A stretch of DNA of 64,000 nt. Source: Acanthochlamys bracteata (taxonomy: Eukaryota > Streptophyta > Magnoliopsida > Pandanales > Velloziaceae). The stretch lies in the NCBI GenBank assembly GCA_019914995.1, contig CM034145.1, forward strand, positions 4,037,262 to 4,101,261, read 5' to 3'. The notes under the pieces are model-generated. The model ran no database searches, was not told the DNA's origin, and worked only from the letters and a program-made list of their open reading frames with translations. Position numbers and translations under genes: made by a program. Of the stretch, positions 1 through 13,300 are shown piece after piece. Every line of letters begins with the position of its first letter. Position 1 is the stretch's first letter.

Positions 1-1940
1 CGTCGATGATGAAAAGATATGCCTATCGGTGTTGAAAAAGCATGCGAGTATATTCGTAGATGTGGTCATGGACATAAGTCGCCTACCACCCGTGTTGCTG
101 GTTTCTCTATCTAAACATACAAGAGTTCAGTTTTCAAATATCAGATTATAACTCTAGCGAAAAAAAAAGAAAGATAGCAGGCTGAGCTTGAGAAGCAACA
201 ATATGAGTTTGAGAAGCAACAAAATGAATCGCTCGAGACTAGACAACGCCTCCGCGAAAATGAAAAAAAGTATCATTCCTCATTGAGATATTCAAAAAAC
301 TTTAAAATGCTATTGGACCACCTTTATAGTAAGTTTAATATGTGTTTCTTATTATTTATTAGTTTTACTCTATTTCAGCTAGAGAAGAGATATTTATTGC
401 TTAGCTAAAATTTGTTCATTTAGCTTTATTTTGTTTCATTTTTTGGCTGATTAGGGTAGTGATCATTGTTAGTTTTACTTTATTAGTTTTATTTTATGAA
501 TTTACTTTGCACCAATAGGTTTGAAGTAGTTTTATTAGTTTTATCCTACTCATGCTTTTCTGTTTGAATTTTATAACGTACATACCAATTTTCTAAAGTT
601 AGTTATGGTAGCAAAATAATTAGTTAGCCAATATGAGCTTACCCAAATACTTGTAGACACTAATAAATCTTGTAGTTTTGCAAATTTTCCTACAAGGTTT
701 ATCATCCATATGCAAACTTGTCATATCTTTTCGAATACTTTGCATCACTAGAATTGCCGTTGGAAGCATTTCTTTTGCAATCATATGTGGATGTGTAGGC
801 ATTCATATGTAATAAATTTGTAATAATGCTATCTCTAGCTTATTGATAGCCATGGCATAAGAGAGCTAGTTAGGTGGTAGTAGTGCCTAAGGCTAAGTAA
901 GGTCTATTAGTGCATTATGAATCCAGTCCATAGAGAAGTTGGCTTTGTTAATGCATGTTTACTTTCAGTATTAATGATTTCAAAATATATATATTTTTTG
1001 CTCTGTCTTATAATAAAATTATTTGTTTTGTTTGTTGCAGTGATGTTGTTTCAAATAGCTAGCTAGGATGCTTCATTGTAAGAGAGATCGAGTTTTTTAT
1101 ATTCATCTTCAATTAATATATGAGATGATGTATGGATGCAACTGCATAAAACCATTGAGTTTGGTTTAAGCATTTGGGGAATATGAAATTTTAAAATTTT
1201 CTTTTCATTAAAGTTGTGTGTGGAATGCATGTGGTGAATGGATAGTACAGTTGTGTACATGTTAAGTGTTGAGTGATGTGAATTTGAATAATTTTTGTTA
1301 GATTAATCAGTGCTTGTGTGAATACCAAATGTGAATAGAAATGATATGAATACCAAATTAATGTGAAATAAAAATGTTGACCAGTGATGTTTCATATACA
1401 ATTACCGACTGACAAGCACTCAGTCAGCACTTACCGACTCATTCAGGACGCAATTACCGACTAATAAAGAGTCGGCCATCTCAGACTAAAGATAGTAGTC
1501 GATAATTTTCGATTGCACCATTAGTCGGCAATCCCGACTACAATGTTAGTCGAAAATTCCCAACCGACAAAACAGTCGATATTTACCGATTGAAACGACA
1601 GTCATTATTTTACCAACTGAATAAGCAATCGGTATTTCCTGACCGCAATGTATGTTGGTAAATATCGACCAAAATATTGGTCAGTAATTGCCGATTTATA
1701 TGCGCATCGATAACGTTTTCGACCAACACATTAGTCAGTAAATACCGTCTAACGTATTCAGTCGGTAATATATTTTGCTATGCCGACTAACTTCTTAGTT
1801 CAATCGGCAAACGGTCTACCGACCACTATTTATCGGTGTTTTACCAACTGCTCCTTTTTCAATCGCTAATGTACTTTACCGACTGAAATTAATAAGTTAC
1901 TGACTGATATTGTCAGTCGCTGAAGCTGTTTATTATAGTA
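1..1940 (+). mobile_element. CACTA (En/Spm) element, 3' end
   Basis: Two signs point to CACTA. At 170-340 a plus-strand frame encodes a charged coiled-coil tail (AELEKQQYEFEKQQNE, then RQRLRENEKK), like the C-terminus of Ptta/En-Spm transposases. At 1390-1935 there is a dense array of short direct and inverted copies of a CCGACT/AGTCGG-type motif, as expected for the subterminal repeats that bind CACTA transposase. The array ends at 1936-1940 in TATAGTA, the complement of a decayed CACTA terminus (TACTATAATAAA). The 5' end lies outside the window, so target duplication cannot be tested. Bases 341-1389 between coding tail and array are AT-rich and hold nothing else I recognise. Confidence 0.6.
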
Positions 1941-1949
1941 ATGTAAATG

Positions 1950-4245
1950 AAGTTTCTTTCTAGAAAAATTCAATCTTGATTGCGTATTAATGGAGTAATA
2001 CACCAATGCAATTGTGCTGACAAACCTAAACAAAATAAGGTGGTTGAACGTAAAACACCAATATATACTTGATGTGGCTCGTGCATTATATTTTCAAGCA
2101 CATCTTCCTATTCAATTTTTGAAAGAATATGGTATCAATGTAATTTTGTTAATCAGTCGTATGGCGACACATGTAGTATCTTGTAGATCTCCTCATGAAA
2201 TTCTTATCAATAAAGTTCCTAACTATATGAAGTTGCATGCTTTTGGTTGTCTATGTTTCACTTGGAATACTCATATCAAACATAAGTTTGATAGTGGAGT
2301 AAGATTAGAAAATTTTATTAGTTATTCTTTTGACTAGAATAAATATCGTATAGAAAGTATTTTTAATCAAAAAATATATACATCAAGAGAAGTTATTTTT
2401 GTATGAATCAACTTTTCCATTTTGGATGATAAACCTATTAATGATAGGTTTTTAAGGTCTTCTGTATGTGTTTATACTCTTTTGAGTAAATATCATGATG
2501 ATCATGATCACAATCATATTCATTATTCGTCAGAATAATATGTGCATTCACTATTATAAGAAGATATGCGTTTACTATCTTTTTCTATTTTACTACAAAA
2601 GAAGATGTGTTTTCACCATCTCCATTAGTAGACATGACATTCACCATCATTTCCTATTTCAGATTCACTAGAAGGATGTACATTCACGGTCTTCTTCTTC
2701 AAGTGATGTTGCATCACCTGTATAAGTGCCGTTATCGGCACCTTCCACAAAAGCTATGTGATCTTAACATCCTCCTACTTATTTAAAAGATTATATTTAT
2801 CTGTAATGTATTCCATTAGTACAACATCTATTAATTAGTGTATTTTCTTTCTTGTGTTTTTTTAATGCATCGTTACTTTTTGGCTAATGTTATAAATAAC
2901 GATGAACCTATTTCTTTTACTCAAGTAATGAAAACTTTCTTTATGGGGTGACGCCATCGCAGAAAATTTCTCTACTCTTTAAGATAACAAAAGTTAGGAT
3001 CTAACTCCCTTGCTGCTAGGTAAAATTCCATTGTTTGTCATTGGGTATATAAAATTAAATATAAACCTAATGACACTATTAACTTTTATAAAACTCGCTG
3101 AATAGTTAAGCAATATACTAGAGTAGAGGATATTGACTTTCATGACACTTTAGTACTGTTACGAAACCCGTTATAGTTCATGCTTTGCTCTCTACTGCAT
3201 TTAGAAAAATGGCACTTATATTAGGTTGATGTTAATAACGCATTTCTTCGGGGTGATCTTTTTGAAGAAACCTACATAACGATCCTCACAGGCTTCTCAG
3301 AAAGGGTAATCAATAGGTTTGTCGATTACGTAAATCATTCTATAGTTTAAAATAAACGTACTGTTAATGATTACAAAAATATTTTTTAACATTTCATAAA
3401 GGTTTCAGACATTTTATACCCGATTAATTTATTTTTATGTATCGCAATGGACATACTAAAAGAAAATAATCAAACGGCGATTTCTGAAATTGAATTCTTT
3501 CTCGAAAGACTTTCTCTATTAAAGATTTCGGTAATTTCATTACATTTTTGACATCGAACTCTTGCATTTCGAGGAAAGATTATTCCTTTGTTAATGCAAA
3601 TATACACTCGATTTCTTGCGTGATGTTAGTCTCATGTGTTGTCCTTTTGCATTTTATTCGCAACAAAACTTTCGGTTTTGCGGTACTGATACAGCTCTAT
3701 TATTGGATTCCATTCCTTAACACAAGTCTCGTCCAAATATTACCTATTCAGTTAATCATTTAAGCCAATTTCTACAATCTTGATATATCGCGCATCTTGA
3801 ACTTTGCATTATCTGAAGTCATAATGGGTCATGGCATTATTCTATCTTCTAATACTTGTTATCAAATCGTAGGCTATTATGATTCAGATTGAACTAGTTG
3901 TCCGACTACTAATCATTGTACTGTTGTATACCTTACTATGTTTCGAACAAGTCCACTTTTTAGGAAGAGTAAAAAGTAACCAACAATTTCTCGCTCTTTA
4001 GCGAGATTGAGTTTCATGCTCTTACTTTCTTCTCTTCCGAGCTTCAATGAATAAAATATATCCTTCACGATCTTGGTAACAATTATTCTTGCCCCACGAT
4101 TGTTTATTGTGATAGTCAAGTGGCAATTCATACTATTGAAAATTCTATTTTTAATGAAGAAACCAAAGATATCTGACACAAACTGCTTTTGTACATGGAA
4201 AAAATTCATGTAAACTTCTATTTTAGTGGCACATTGCTTTGCAAT
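1950..4245 (+). mobile_element. Decayed Ty1/copia pol remnant
   Basis: Pieces of copia polyprotein follow in the right order across several frames. Integrase C-terminal part is at 2040-2400 (LDVARALYFQAHLP, LISRMATHV, HAFGCLCF, then a SREVIF motif). Reverse transcriptase pieces are at about 2985-3350 (WVYKI-like, VDVNNAFLRGDLFEE) and 3470-3530. The RNase H/tail part is at 3740-4200 (SVNHLSQFLQS, the block SKKxPTISRS at about 3970, then DTNCF). Many stops and frameshifts make it non-functional. No LTRs were seen, so it is an internal fragment. It begins where the CACTA terminus ends, so one element probably inserted into the other. Confidence 0.8.
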
Positions 4246-5129
4246 TCCAAGTTGCTGATCTTTTCTTTATAATCTTTTATTATTTTTTATAATCTTGTAG
4301 TTAAGATGTTTATAAGTCAAAACATTTCTCTTTATTTTTTCAGGAAGGAAGAAAATAAAAATCTATTATTTTTCTACAAATTTGTAATCTCCTCTACTTA
4401 CAAAGTTCTCATTGTCCTTGATGCTTTTCCTTTCAAGTTCCAAGTTGGCAATACTCAATGCATTCTGCCACGCTCATATTAGCGAAACTCAAATACTTAT
4501 CAAAGGTTTTATAGGTAGAATCCAAACATATGTATTGGATCCTTACAGTGAATCTTTCAACACCGCTCTGCACCGTAAAGTTTATCTACGAAATGGTTAC
4601 ATGAACCTTTTAACTATGAAATGACAGTAAACCTGGACCTTGCAACATCTGTACATGCGTCATGGTAGGACTGATCAGTTTTGTGTGACGGAAATATTGT
4701 CTTCCACAATTGGCTTCCTGTATAGCTAGTTGGTACACTGCACGCATTTAAACATGTCTCCTTGTTTACATAAATGATAATAGTGATATGAATGTACCGG
4801 TAAAAGTTATTGCTTGTTTGCTTAAAATGCAACATAATTGTTATATCTTCACAGAAAATTTTAAGTCCAATGAAAATTTCATTTTCGTATTTTAAACAAG
4901 ATGAACTCATCTAATACATACTAGATGACTTAGCTACTCTGTAAGTGTTAGAAAGAAAGAGAGCATACTGCCAGATAAATTCACTCTCTTGTCGTATACT
5001 GTAATAGCCTGGGTTTAAGAACTGAAGAGAAAGAAAGTTAGAGGGGATGTTAATGGCAAAGGTCATCATGTGTCACGACTTAATGCTCAATGTACAAGAT
5101 AGCACTGAGATGCCCCCTGATAAGGCCAA
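4246..5129. other. Intergenic stretch, nothing recognised
   Basis: AT-rich DNA after the copia remnant. Open frames here (for example 4412-4624 plus, 4614-4910 minus) have no recognisable motif or splice context and I do not call them genes. From about 4920 base composition becomes more mixed, which may mark low-copy DNA. Confidence 0.5.
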
Positions 5130-5161
5130 CATAACATGGACTATGGTACACTGTCATCATG

Positions 5162-5305
5162 TATCTCTGCTTTTTTGAGTCAGAAGCACAATCCCCATTC
5201 ATTCAAGCTCACCCATGATGCATGGTTCAGACCTGCTTGCAGCTCTCCAGCATTCAGTGCTTCTCTCTGCTTCTGCTGCGCCACAGCCAGCTGCAGCGCT
5301 TTCAA
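5162..5305 (-). other. Possible isolated exon or short ORF
   Basis: On the minus strand a 48-codon ORF from about 5305 contains a strongly helical, Gln/Ala-rich stretch (LQLAVAQQKQREALNAGELQ) followed by a possible splice donor (TGG|GTGAGC, near 5213). A polypyrimidine-CAG acceptor-like site lies upstream near 5370. The bias toward Ala, Gln and Glu looks more like coding DNA than the AT-rich surroundings do. I recognise no family, and no second exon was found. It may equally be a chance ORF in a CAG-rich sequence. Confidence 0.2.
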
Positions 5306-5439
5306 GTCAAGAAAAACAATCATAAAAACTTGCTCATCAATTCAATTCACTTCTTTCCACTGCACTAACTGCAGCAGCAGCAGTAGCAGGAGTGAGAAAG
5401 ATATTGTGAAGAAGAAGAAAACCAAGTGAAGGTTGAATT

Positions 5440-7335
5440 GGATTTGCATGTGTTCGTGTTGAACATTTGGAGAAATTAGTCATGGCATAAGGTAGAAAGG
5501 AAAATCGTGCCTTTTATCTTCTCCTGCTTTTATTTCCCGGTTTTGAAAGCAAAGTGTTTGAAGCTGGGAAAGGGACTGCAATTGAGCCCCACATTTGAAC
5601 CTGAGTGAAGTCACTAGGGAGGGAGCAAGATTTGCTTCTTTAGCGTTATCCTTGAGACCCAGACATGCCCCACTATGACTTCCCCTTCTTCTGTTTGTTG
5701 ACCACCAGTTGTCCTAGGCTGGCATGAATTTGACTAGTTTTTTTATATTTAATAACTTTCCGGAGTGGTCCTGCAAATGTTCCGACTAACTAAAAGTAAA
5801 AATTTGGTTGTAATCTGCTTCAATTCAGCAACATTTTTCTGCAAGGATAACATACTTCACCTCTTTGCGTGGAATATTTAGTGCATATTTTAAGTAATCT
5901 ATTTTTTTCTTCAAATTTTAAGTTTCATCACGCTTCAATTATTATTCTGAACTCCACTTCATCTTCAACACCAAACTATATATTTTAAATATTAACTCTA
6001 ACTTTTACTTCATATGTTTTAGTTATTACTTCAAATTCCATTCCTACGGAACTTTATTTCTCATCATATTCAGATTTATGAAACTCACTTCATGAAACAT
6101 ACATTCATATAATTAAATTACAACCTTAGTTGAACATAAAGATTCGGATATTCGGATGAAATAAGCTTATAAAAAACTGAATTTCATCCCTATCTTACAA
6201 TCTCAAGGGTGGGCATTAGTACCCGAAACATATTTTCAATATTTAAAAATTTATATATTATATTGTATACTTTACTTATTTTTAAAATTTCAAAAAACCT
6301 TTTTAATGTATTATAGAATGGTGTTTTGGTGTAAAAAAAACTTCAGAAAAAAAATGTTGAGAGCATGCCATCTGGTTGCGTTTGGCTTAGCTTACCAGAA
6401 AAGTAACTTCTCAATTTTTTATTTTATATTTCTCATTACATATTTTATAAATATTTAAAAAATTTATTAAAAAATTAGAAAATAAAAAATTCTACGCAAT
6501 GAGATTTTTTAATATTACATATTTTAATATTTTTTAGAGATAAAAAATTTTTTATTTTTTAAAAAAATTAAAAATATTTTTTATTTTAAAAAGATTCTAT
6601 TTCAAAACGATCGCCAAGTGGGCCGACTCTCGTGTTGAGTTTTGAAAAATAGAGATATTTACTTCAAATGAAATTTAGACTTATTTAACTGGACAGGCCC
6701 AACAAGGCCCAAACGTTTTGCTCATGCCTCCCAACAACAACGTTGGGCTAACCTTGGTTGGACCATTTTAGCTTTAGGGTCGGGTTGGGAAACAAAAGAA
6801 ACCTAAGCTGTGGCGGATGTGTGCGACATAACTCCTATTTCAGCCAAAACATGTTGGTATTGTCAACAGTTAGTTTTAAATCCTAATCGTTGATAGTTCA
6901 TTTGACGATTCTAATTACACCTGAGATATTGTTTAAAAAACACTTAGCTTGTATTATTTTTTAGCTGAAAATGAGTTATTATAAAAAATACTATTAAAAA
7001 TAAAATTTTGTTGTTATATTTAATAAATAAGTCAAAAATAATTTTTTGTATCTTTTCTATAGCCGAAAGTGAGCTGAAAGTGACTATTTAGTTAAAATAA
7101 ATAAGTTATAAGGATGAAAAGAATACACCATTAAATATAGTATTGTACTTATATTAAACTTTATTGGTATAATTGTAATTCACTTTATTTTCTAATTTTT
7201 TTCTCAATTGCTAGGCTTAGCAATAGGATCTAAGGATGAAAACTATTTTGTAAATTGTCATAAGTTTAATCTTCCTAACTGAATTTAGTTTTATTTTAGA
7301 GTTGTTTACTATCATATATAACAATGGAGAGACGA
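5440..7335. other. AT-rich intergenic DNA with MITE-like pieces
   Basis: No gene is visible. About 5860-6130 is rich in CTTCA/CTCCACTT words shared with the Tourist-like copies at 39.5-40.2 kb and may be an old relative. About 6384-6610 starts with TTGCGTTTGG and is A/T homopolymer-rich, resembling the GTGCGTTTGG MITEs near 47.5 kb. About 6690-6830 has higher GC and repeated GGCCCA/AGGCCCAA words. Confidence 0.4.
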
Positions 7336-7339
7336 ATCT

Positions 7340-7815
7340 GCAACCATAAAAGACGGTCATAAAAATGAAAAAGCGGTCGCAAAAACTTTCAGTGACGGGC
7401 CAAAACTGGTCACGGCAACAATCACGCTAGGATGATCACTAAAAACTTCGGCGACCGAAGTGGAGCAACCACTCTCTAACAATCCATAGAATTTGTGACC
7501 AACGAGTTTGAGTATCAGTGACCAAATCAACAAGTCGCTGAAACTTAACAGCAACCGATAGAGTATAATCGTTGAAAATACTATAACCAGCTTGAATACG
7601 ATCGTAGTAGGTTTCGACATTATCAGAGATAGTCACTGTTGGCTTATCAGTGATCGTGGTGGACGGTCACTGATTTACATATTAGCGACTGTGGTGGACG
7701 TTCGTTGATCTACATATTAGCGACTAGTAAACATCACTCACTGGAAGCACAGCAACCAGCTAAAACATGGTCGCAGTAGCTTTCGTCGAGCATATGTAGA
7801 CAGTCGCTATGTGTA
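7340..7815. repeat. Subterminal-type array of GCGAC/GTCGC motifs
   Basis: Around 475 bp packed with short copies of GCGACC, GGTCGC, AGCGACT and GTCACTG-type words in both orientations. This is the organisation of CACTA-type subterminal regions, with a different motif from the array at 1390-1935. The two ORFs that cross it (7357-7636, minus) are by-products of the repeats. No terminus or transposase was found, so it is probably a non-autonomous or truncated element. From 7816 to 8221 the DNA is AT-rich and featureless, ending in a TA-rich tract. Confidence 0.5.
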
Positions 7816-8221
7816 AGATATCATCTACTACTCCTTACAAATAACATTTATAATTTAAAACTAAGTAGTATAAATTGGTTTAGTTAAACACCGTTAGATA
7901 CGATGTAAACCTTTCCTATATTGTGTGGACAAAATTTTAAATTATTTATAGAACATTTCGTACTCCATCGAGATAGATAGTTTTGGGCATATAATATTTA
8001 ATAATCTTTATGAATACATCATTGCACTAGACTATATTCGAATTTGACAGAATATTGTAAAAAAATAATTTTGTCATACAGAATACATCCATCGATAGTG
8101 ATTCTTCATTTTATAACTGAAAATTTATGAGTTAAGTACGAAAACTAGCTTGAAGATGAATGTTAAGTTACATTAGAATTTTATAACATACACACACACA
8201 TATATATCTATATATATATAT

Positions 8222-8740
8222 GTTGGGGATATAGGCACCCCCATCCTAAGGAGCACCACTAATCTGAGCCGTTGGATCGCTTGATTCGACGACTACTAGT
8301 GAAAAGCGAATGACAAAGCTAAAACACACTACCAAAAGTAAAATGGGAAATTCGCACGTTAATGTTTAACGGAGTCACTGTTCGAGCTCATTTTTTCTCT
8401 AGTTCTTAGTTCTCTCCTTCTCCCGCTCTGCGTGCTCTCCCGAATCAAATCGTTCCCCGATCATCTTCATCACCGATGATCAAAGCTACCCGACTTTTAT
8501 TCTAAATTCTAAATTCAAGAATGGTTCGGGAGAGCACGCTGAGCGGGAGAAGGAGAGAACTAAGAACTAGAGAAAAAATAAGCTCGAACAGTGACTCCGT
8601 AAACATTAACGTGCGAATTTTCCACTTTATCTTTGGCAGCGTGTTTTAGCTTTGCCATTCGCTTTTCATTGGCTTGATCCGACGGCTCAGATTGGTGGTG
8701 CCCCTGGTGCTCCTTAGGTGGGGGTGCCTATATCCCCACC
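8222..8740. mobile_element. Foldback MITE in (TA)n, copy A
   Basis: Two arms of about 235-240 bp (8223-8465 and 8500-8740) are inverted copies along nearly their whole length, with a short centre. The outer ends read TTGGGGATATAGGCACCCCC on the left and, complemented, GGTGGGGATATAGGCACCCC on the right. TA-rich tracts abut both sides (8200-8222 and 8741-8790). It has no coding capacity. Long arms, this terminus and the (TA)n context tie it to the MULE-like elements further right. The arms differ by small indels, so it is not brand new. Confidence 0.85.
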
Positions 8741-8924
8741 TATATATAAATATATATAAATAAATAAATAAATATATATATATATATAATTTCATCACAT
8801 TTGGATATATTTTAGAGTTACGATAATCTTATAAATTATTAAATCTTATACGTCTATCAATCATTTATTATTATAAAGTATAAAATATTATTCAAATGAT
8901 TTAAATATATCCAACGGGATATAC

Positions 8925-9255
8925 AAAAATTTTAAATCAGATCCAACGATTTAGATTTTACTAAATAAATTTATAATAATTATTTGAAAATTTTATTTTA
9001 TACGATAATAGGGACCAGTATCAAGCTATGAGTTAAAAATATACTGACAAAATTTTAGCTCAATCAGATCGCGAATCAATATTTATCTAACCTCTTGATC
9101 ATGATATAAATGGAAAATATCCAAAAAATATATATTGCTTATTTTTGTCATTTTAATCAAAAAGTCGGATGAATATTGATTCAGAATTTGATTAAACTTA
9201 AATTTTGTCAATATATTTTATATATAACTTTTCATATCTAACGATGCAAATTATT
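8925..9255. mobile_element. Old foldback MITE
   Basis: An imperfect inverted repeat. The left arm around 9023-9085 (containing GACAAAATTTTAGCTCAATC and GCGAATCAATATT) is mirrored at about 9170-9240 (GAATATTGATTCAG, AAATTTTGTCAATATA). The word order (stand-alone phrase ATCCAACGAT, TTAGCTCAATC) resembles the arms of the younger MITE at 9907-10330, so it is probably an older relative. Ends and target duplication are not clear. Confidence 0.55.
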
Positions 9256-9279
9256 TTTGCAGCTTTGCATCGATAACAT

Positions 9280-9804
9280 CAAGGTTGTCAAAATCGGAAT
9301 CTTAGGTAGGATCGTTTCGCTTGAATATGATCGTAAAATCGAGATCTTAAAGTAAGATCGTAAGAGTTTACATACCGATACATTTTATGAAATTTTTTTT
9401 TCAATACCATGAAAAATCTTTTATAAAAGTTTTTCTAATATTTTTTTAAAATAACTTTTAGTACATTTACAAAAATTTAAATTTCTTTTAATTTTTATAA
9501 AAAATTACTCTATATTTTATAGAAAATTTCTTAAAATTATAATTTTTAAGAAAATCTTCAAACTTTTATAGAAAACTCTCTAAAATTTTATAGAAAAACT
9601 CTTTCAAATATAGTTAATTACAAAAAATTCTTCAAAAGTAAAATCGTATAAGATCGTAAAATAATCGGGATCTTACCGATCTTAAGATTTAAATCGAAAT
9701 TTAGGTGGGATTTTACTCAAAAAAGATTTACTTAAGATCGGGATCGTTTAGGTAAAGTAAAATCGTAAAATTTTAAAATTTAAATCGAAATTTTGATAAC
9801 CTTG
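9280..9804. mobile_element. hAT-type MITE, copy 1
   Basis: The element starts CAAGGTTGTCAAAATCGGAA and ends with the inverse (TCGAAATTTTGATAACCTTG). It is flanked by 8-bp direct repeats GATAACAT (9272-9279) and GATAGCAT (9805-9812), one mismatch. An 8-bp duplication is diagnostic of hAT transposons. The interior is AT-rich, with repeated GATCGTAAAATC words near both ends and no ORF. A second copy in the same orientation lies at 27973-28490 inside the DENN gene. Confidence 0.85.
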
Positions 9805-9906
9805 GATAGCATTGTACTAATATGCACCGATATGTCACGAAATAATAATGTGCTCTTATCATCATCTATATATATCCTTATATGTATATATATATATATA
9901 TATATA

Positions 9907-10330
9907 GGAATAGAATATAGACACATGTCATCTTAAAAGCACATGTGTACATATGCTGGCCAAAAATGGCCGACGAGCTCTGCAAATCTAATCTCCACCG
10001 TTGGATATGAAGAACCATAAGTTGAGAACATGTTGATAAAATTTCAGCTCAATCAGAATACGAACCGACCTCCATCGAAATTCTTGATCAAAATGACACA
10101 AAAACAAAATATATACTTTTTGTAAAATTTAACTTTTATGTTATTTTGATCAAGAGTTCCGATGGAGATCGATTCGTATTCCGATTGAGCTGAAATTTTA
10201 TCAACATGTTCTTAACTCATAATTATTCATATCTAACTGTGGAGATTAGATCTGAAGAGCTCGCCGATCACTTTTGACCGATATGTGTACACTTGTATTT
10301 TAAAATAATATGTATTTATATTTTATTCTA
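9907..10330. mobile_element. Foldback MITE in (TA)n, copy B
   Basis: Arms of about 190-200 bp are inverted copies: the left half (9907-10105) contains TGGCCGACGAGCTCTGCAAA and TAATCTCCACCGTTGGATAT; the right half (10140-10330) carries their complements. The left end reads GGAATAGAATATAGACACAT directly after a (TA)n tract; the right end runs into another. It has no coding capacity. A half-copy with the same internal phrases lies at 38133-38267. Confidence 0.85.
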
Positions 10331-10350
10331 TATATATATATGTATATATA

Positions 10351-13300
10351 GAGGCACAGTGTGAGCTCTCATCGCGCACATTAACTCCACACCGTGCGGT
10401 CAAGATTTAGTACTCTCCTCTCCCCTTTACGTAACTATTGTGTTCGCGTGCTCTTACAAATTATAACTGATGAATTTGGTTTTCTTTTTCTCTTTCTTCT
10501 AGTTGTTTCGTTCTCTCCTGAGCAGATCCCTCCGTCGCCGCTCTGAACCGGCGATTAGAGGTATCCGGCGAAAACTTAACATAGTGGTCCCGAGCCTCTT
10601 CTCCTTTCTTTAATTTTCAGTTTCAATTGCTCCTTTCTGGCAGCCGACCGTGAAACCCGACGGCGGTGAAACCTCGCGTGCCGTCCGAGAAGGTCAATTC
10701 GGTAAGCTAATCGTGATTTTTTCTTCTCCTCTTCATTCTCTTCCTATTCCTCACATTAATTTCATCAATTACAGCCTCCATTCGAAGCCGATTGTGTCAC
10801 TGGAGTGTGCGCTCCCGAGCTCACCGATCTTGAACCTCGAATTTGGTCAATACAGATTGCTGGTATTGTTATTTCTTTCAATGTTTTTACTAATATTTAT
10901 TTTTTATATGGTTTTTTGAATTTTTTTCTGTGTTGGCTTGTCCGGAGCCGAAAGCAGAGCAAAGGGAGATTGAATTGCAGGTGACGAGGTTGTTGCGGGA
11001 AGTTATATTGATTTTTAGATTTTTCTATAAAAGTTTTGGTAAACCGATGGATGTGCTCAAGTTATATTACAGATTTTTTGGATGTGTTCTTGAGCCGCAG
11101 GGATTGATTATGAAGACAAACTAGATTAGTTATTCGAAGATTATGTTTTTGAAATGTTTAGAATTTGTTTTTTTTTTTTTCACTTGTGTGTTGGTAAACT
11201 AAAAAAACATTAAAAGCACTATTTTGTTGATGATTTGTTTTTTGCAGGTTGTTGTCACCGCTGCAGAACTCTTACAGGAGGAAGATGGTTGCTGTTGTGT
11301 TGATTTGTGAATGATGAGATTGTTTCAGATTGTGAATGAACGGAGCTTGATGAATTTGTTTGTATTTGTTGATGGTTGCTGTTGTGTTGTGAACGATGTA
11401 AAGACAAGATTGTTTTGTTTGTGTATGTAAACTTTGTGCAGAACTTCACTTCTTTATTTTCTGAGTAAACTTCATATAAATTAAAACTTCATTTTGAATT
11501 TACAATACAAGAGTATTTAATGGACAATGTAAGAATGTGAATGTGACTTTTGGGAAGTGAATGTGAATATGAATACAATCTGATGATTTTATGTTTGGTA
11601 TGGTATGTGCTTTAATTTTGAATACCGTCTCTTTTTTATATGTATCCATTAAGTGCCTGCATAATGATATATGCAAGTGCATGTCTATGTCTGAGCGATT
11701 GTATTCTGGATGTGTTTAGAGAAAGGAAATGGAAGATATCAGTTATATGAAAACCCTCTTCTTATGGCACCTGAATTGATGACTTTTGGTAAGCTTTTAC
11801 GGATTGCCTATGTTACAACATCTGAGTTCTCTCTAAGCGAAGTTATGTAATTCATGTCGTTGTTACTCCAGGTTGAATAAATGAAACATGATAGAATGGG
11901 AACATGTTTAAGGTTTTGTACGTCCCCCTTAAATCTCCATTCTCCAAATTTATGGTTTATGCGTAAGGGTGCATTCTTTGCTTAAGCATTTGGAACTTGT
12001 AAGCAGCAGACTGAAGCTCTCTTTAGTTTTCCTGCGTGAGCAGAGACCATGCAGCCTCACAGAAATTATCAAAGAGATCAGTTTGTGCAAAGCATGTTTG
12101 TTGAATAATGTTAAGAAGCAAAGTGAAGACATGTTTATGTATGTTACACATGGTACTAGATACATGTTTCAACTGTGGAACTACTACCATGAACAAGCAG
12201 CGTAACACCTAATCAGTCAAACCTGGACTACTGAACTATGATGCCCACAAAGTTTGATCAATGCATTAACCAGTCAACCTATACATCACCATTAACGGAT
12301 CAAAATTCACATCATAAGGAACAGGAAAAATAGATTGCCATTTGATCGAGTTCAACACAAAATATTGATTTATTATGTATACATTGTTTAATATCTGATG
12401 GTTGCATTTGATCATCTCAAGGCTGCTGATTTAGGTAAAACCACTATTCAGCTCCTTATCATTTCTGAATTTCTAAATTCAAATGTCCTAACTCACAGAA
12501 AGCACCAATTTATTTCGTGCTTCACAGAAGAAACAAGCAGTCTTAAAGTCGACTACTTTATCTCTAGGAGATAAAAAAGGAAGCTACATGATTACTTCAT
12601 ACAAGACTCAATGATTGGACCACAAACATTAGACAACTGAGATTTAAGAGAAGCAATGGTTAACTTCTTGGTCCTTGCAGCAACTCACTTGCTCTCAATC
12701 AAAACCTTGTAGATATCATCCTAAAACATAACAAAGTGACCTACAAGGAATTTAAGTAATCAACCTCATAAGAACAATGAATTGTTTAAAGATTATCAAA
12801 ACAGTTACAAAACTAAAATTGCACAAACATAATTGGATCATAAGACCTCAAATTGACTTAAACACATAAAAGTTAGTGTAATGATTAAGGAGTAAAATAC
12901 ATTACTAAGAGCTATATTATACATTACTAAGAAATTTGAACCTAATAATACATACAATGCAATAGTATTTGTCTAAATGTATAAGGAAACCCACCTCTTT
13001 GAAGTCATACAGGAACTCTTCTAAAGTAGATATAGCTACACTTGAGGCTTCTTTATAGGAGTAGCTAAAAACAGGTCAAACTAGTTACTTCAATAAGAAT
13101 ACAAGATAATGAGAAATTATTTGATCAAAACTACTAATTTGAATACTCTACTAAGCACTATGAATTATAAACTGTTTCTAAGATATCCTTTACAACAAGT
13201 TCACAGGATAGCAAAGGTTAGAAGGAAAAAAATCTACGCATTACTTACAGAAATCAAAATCCGAGGCTGAGATCTTGAAAATATATAGGTCTGACTAACA

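Noticed and set aside
2014-2337. 107-aa ORF as a host gene
   Set aside because: It is the integrase part of a decayed copia element, with its neighbouring fragments in other frames.
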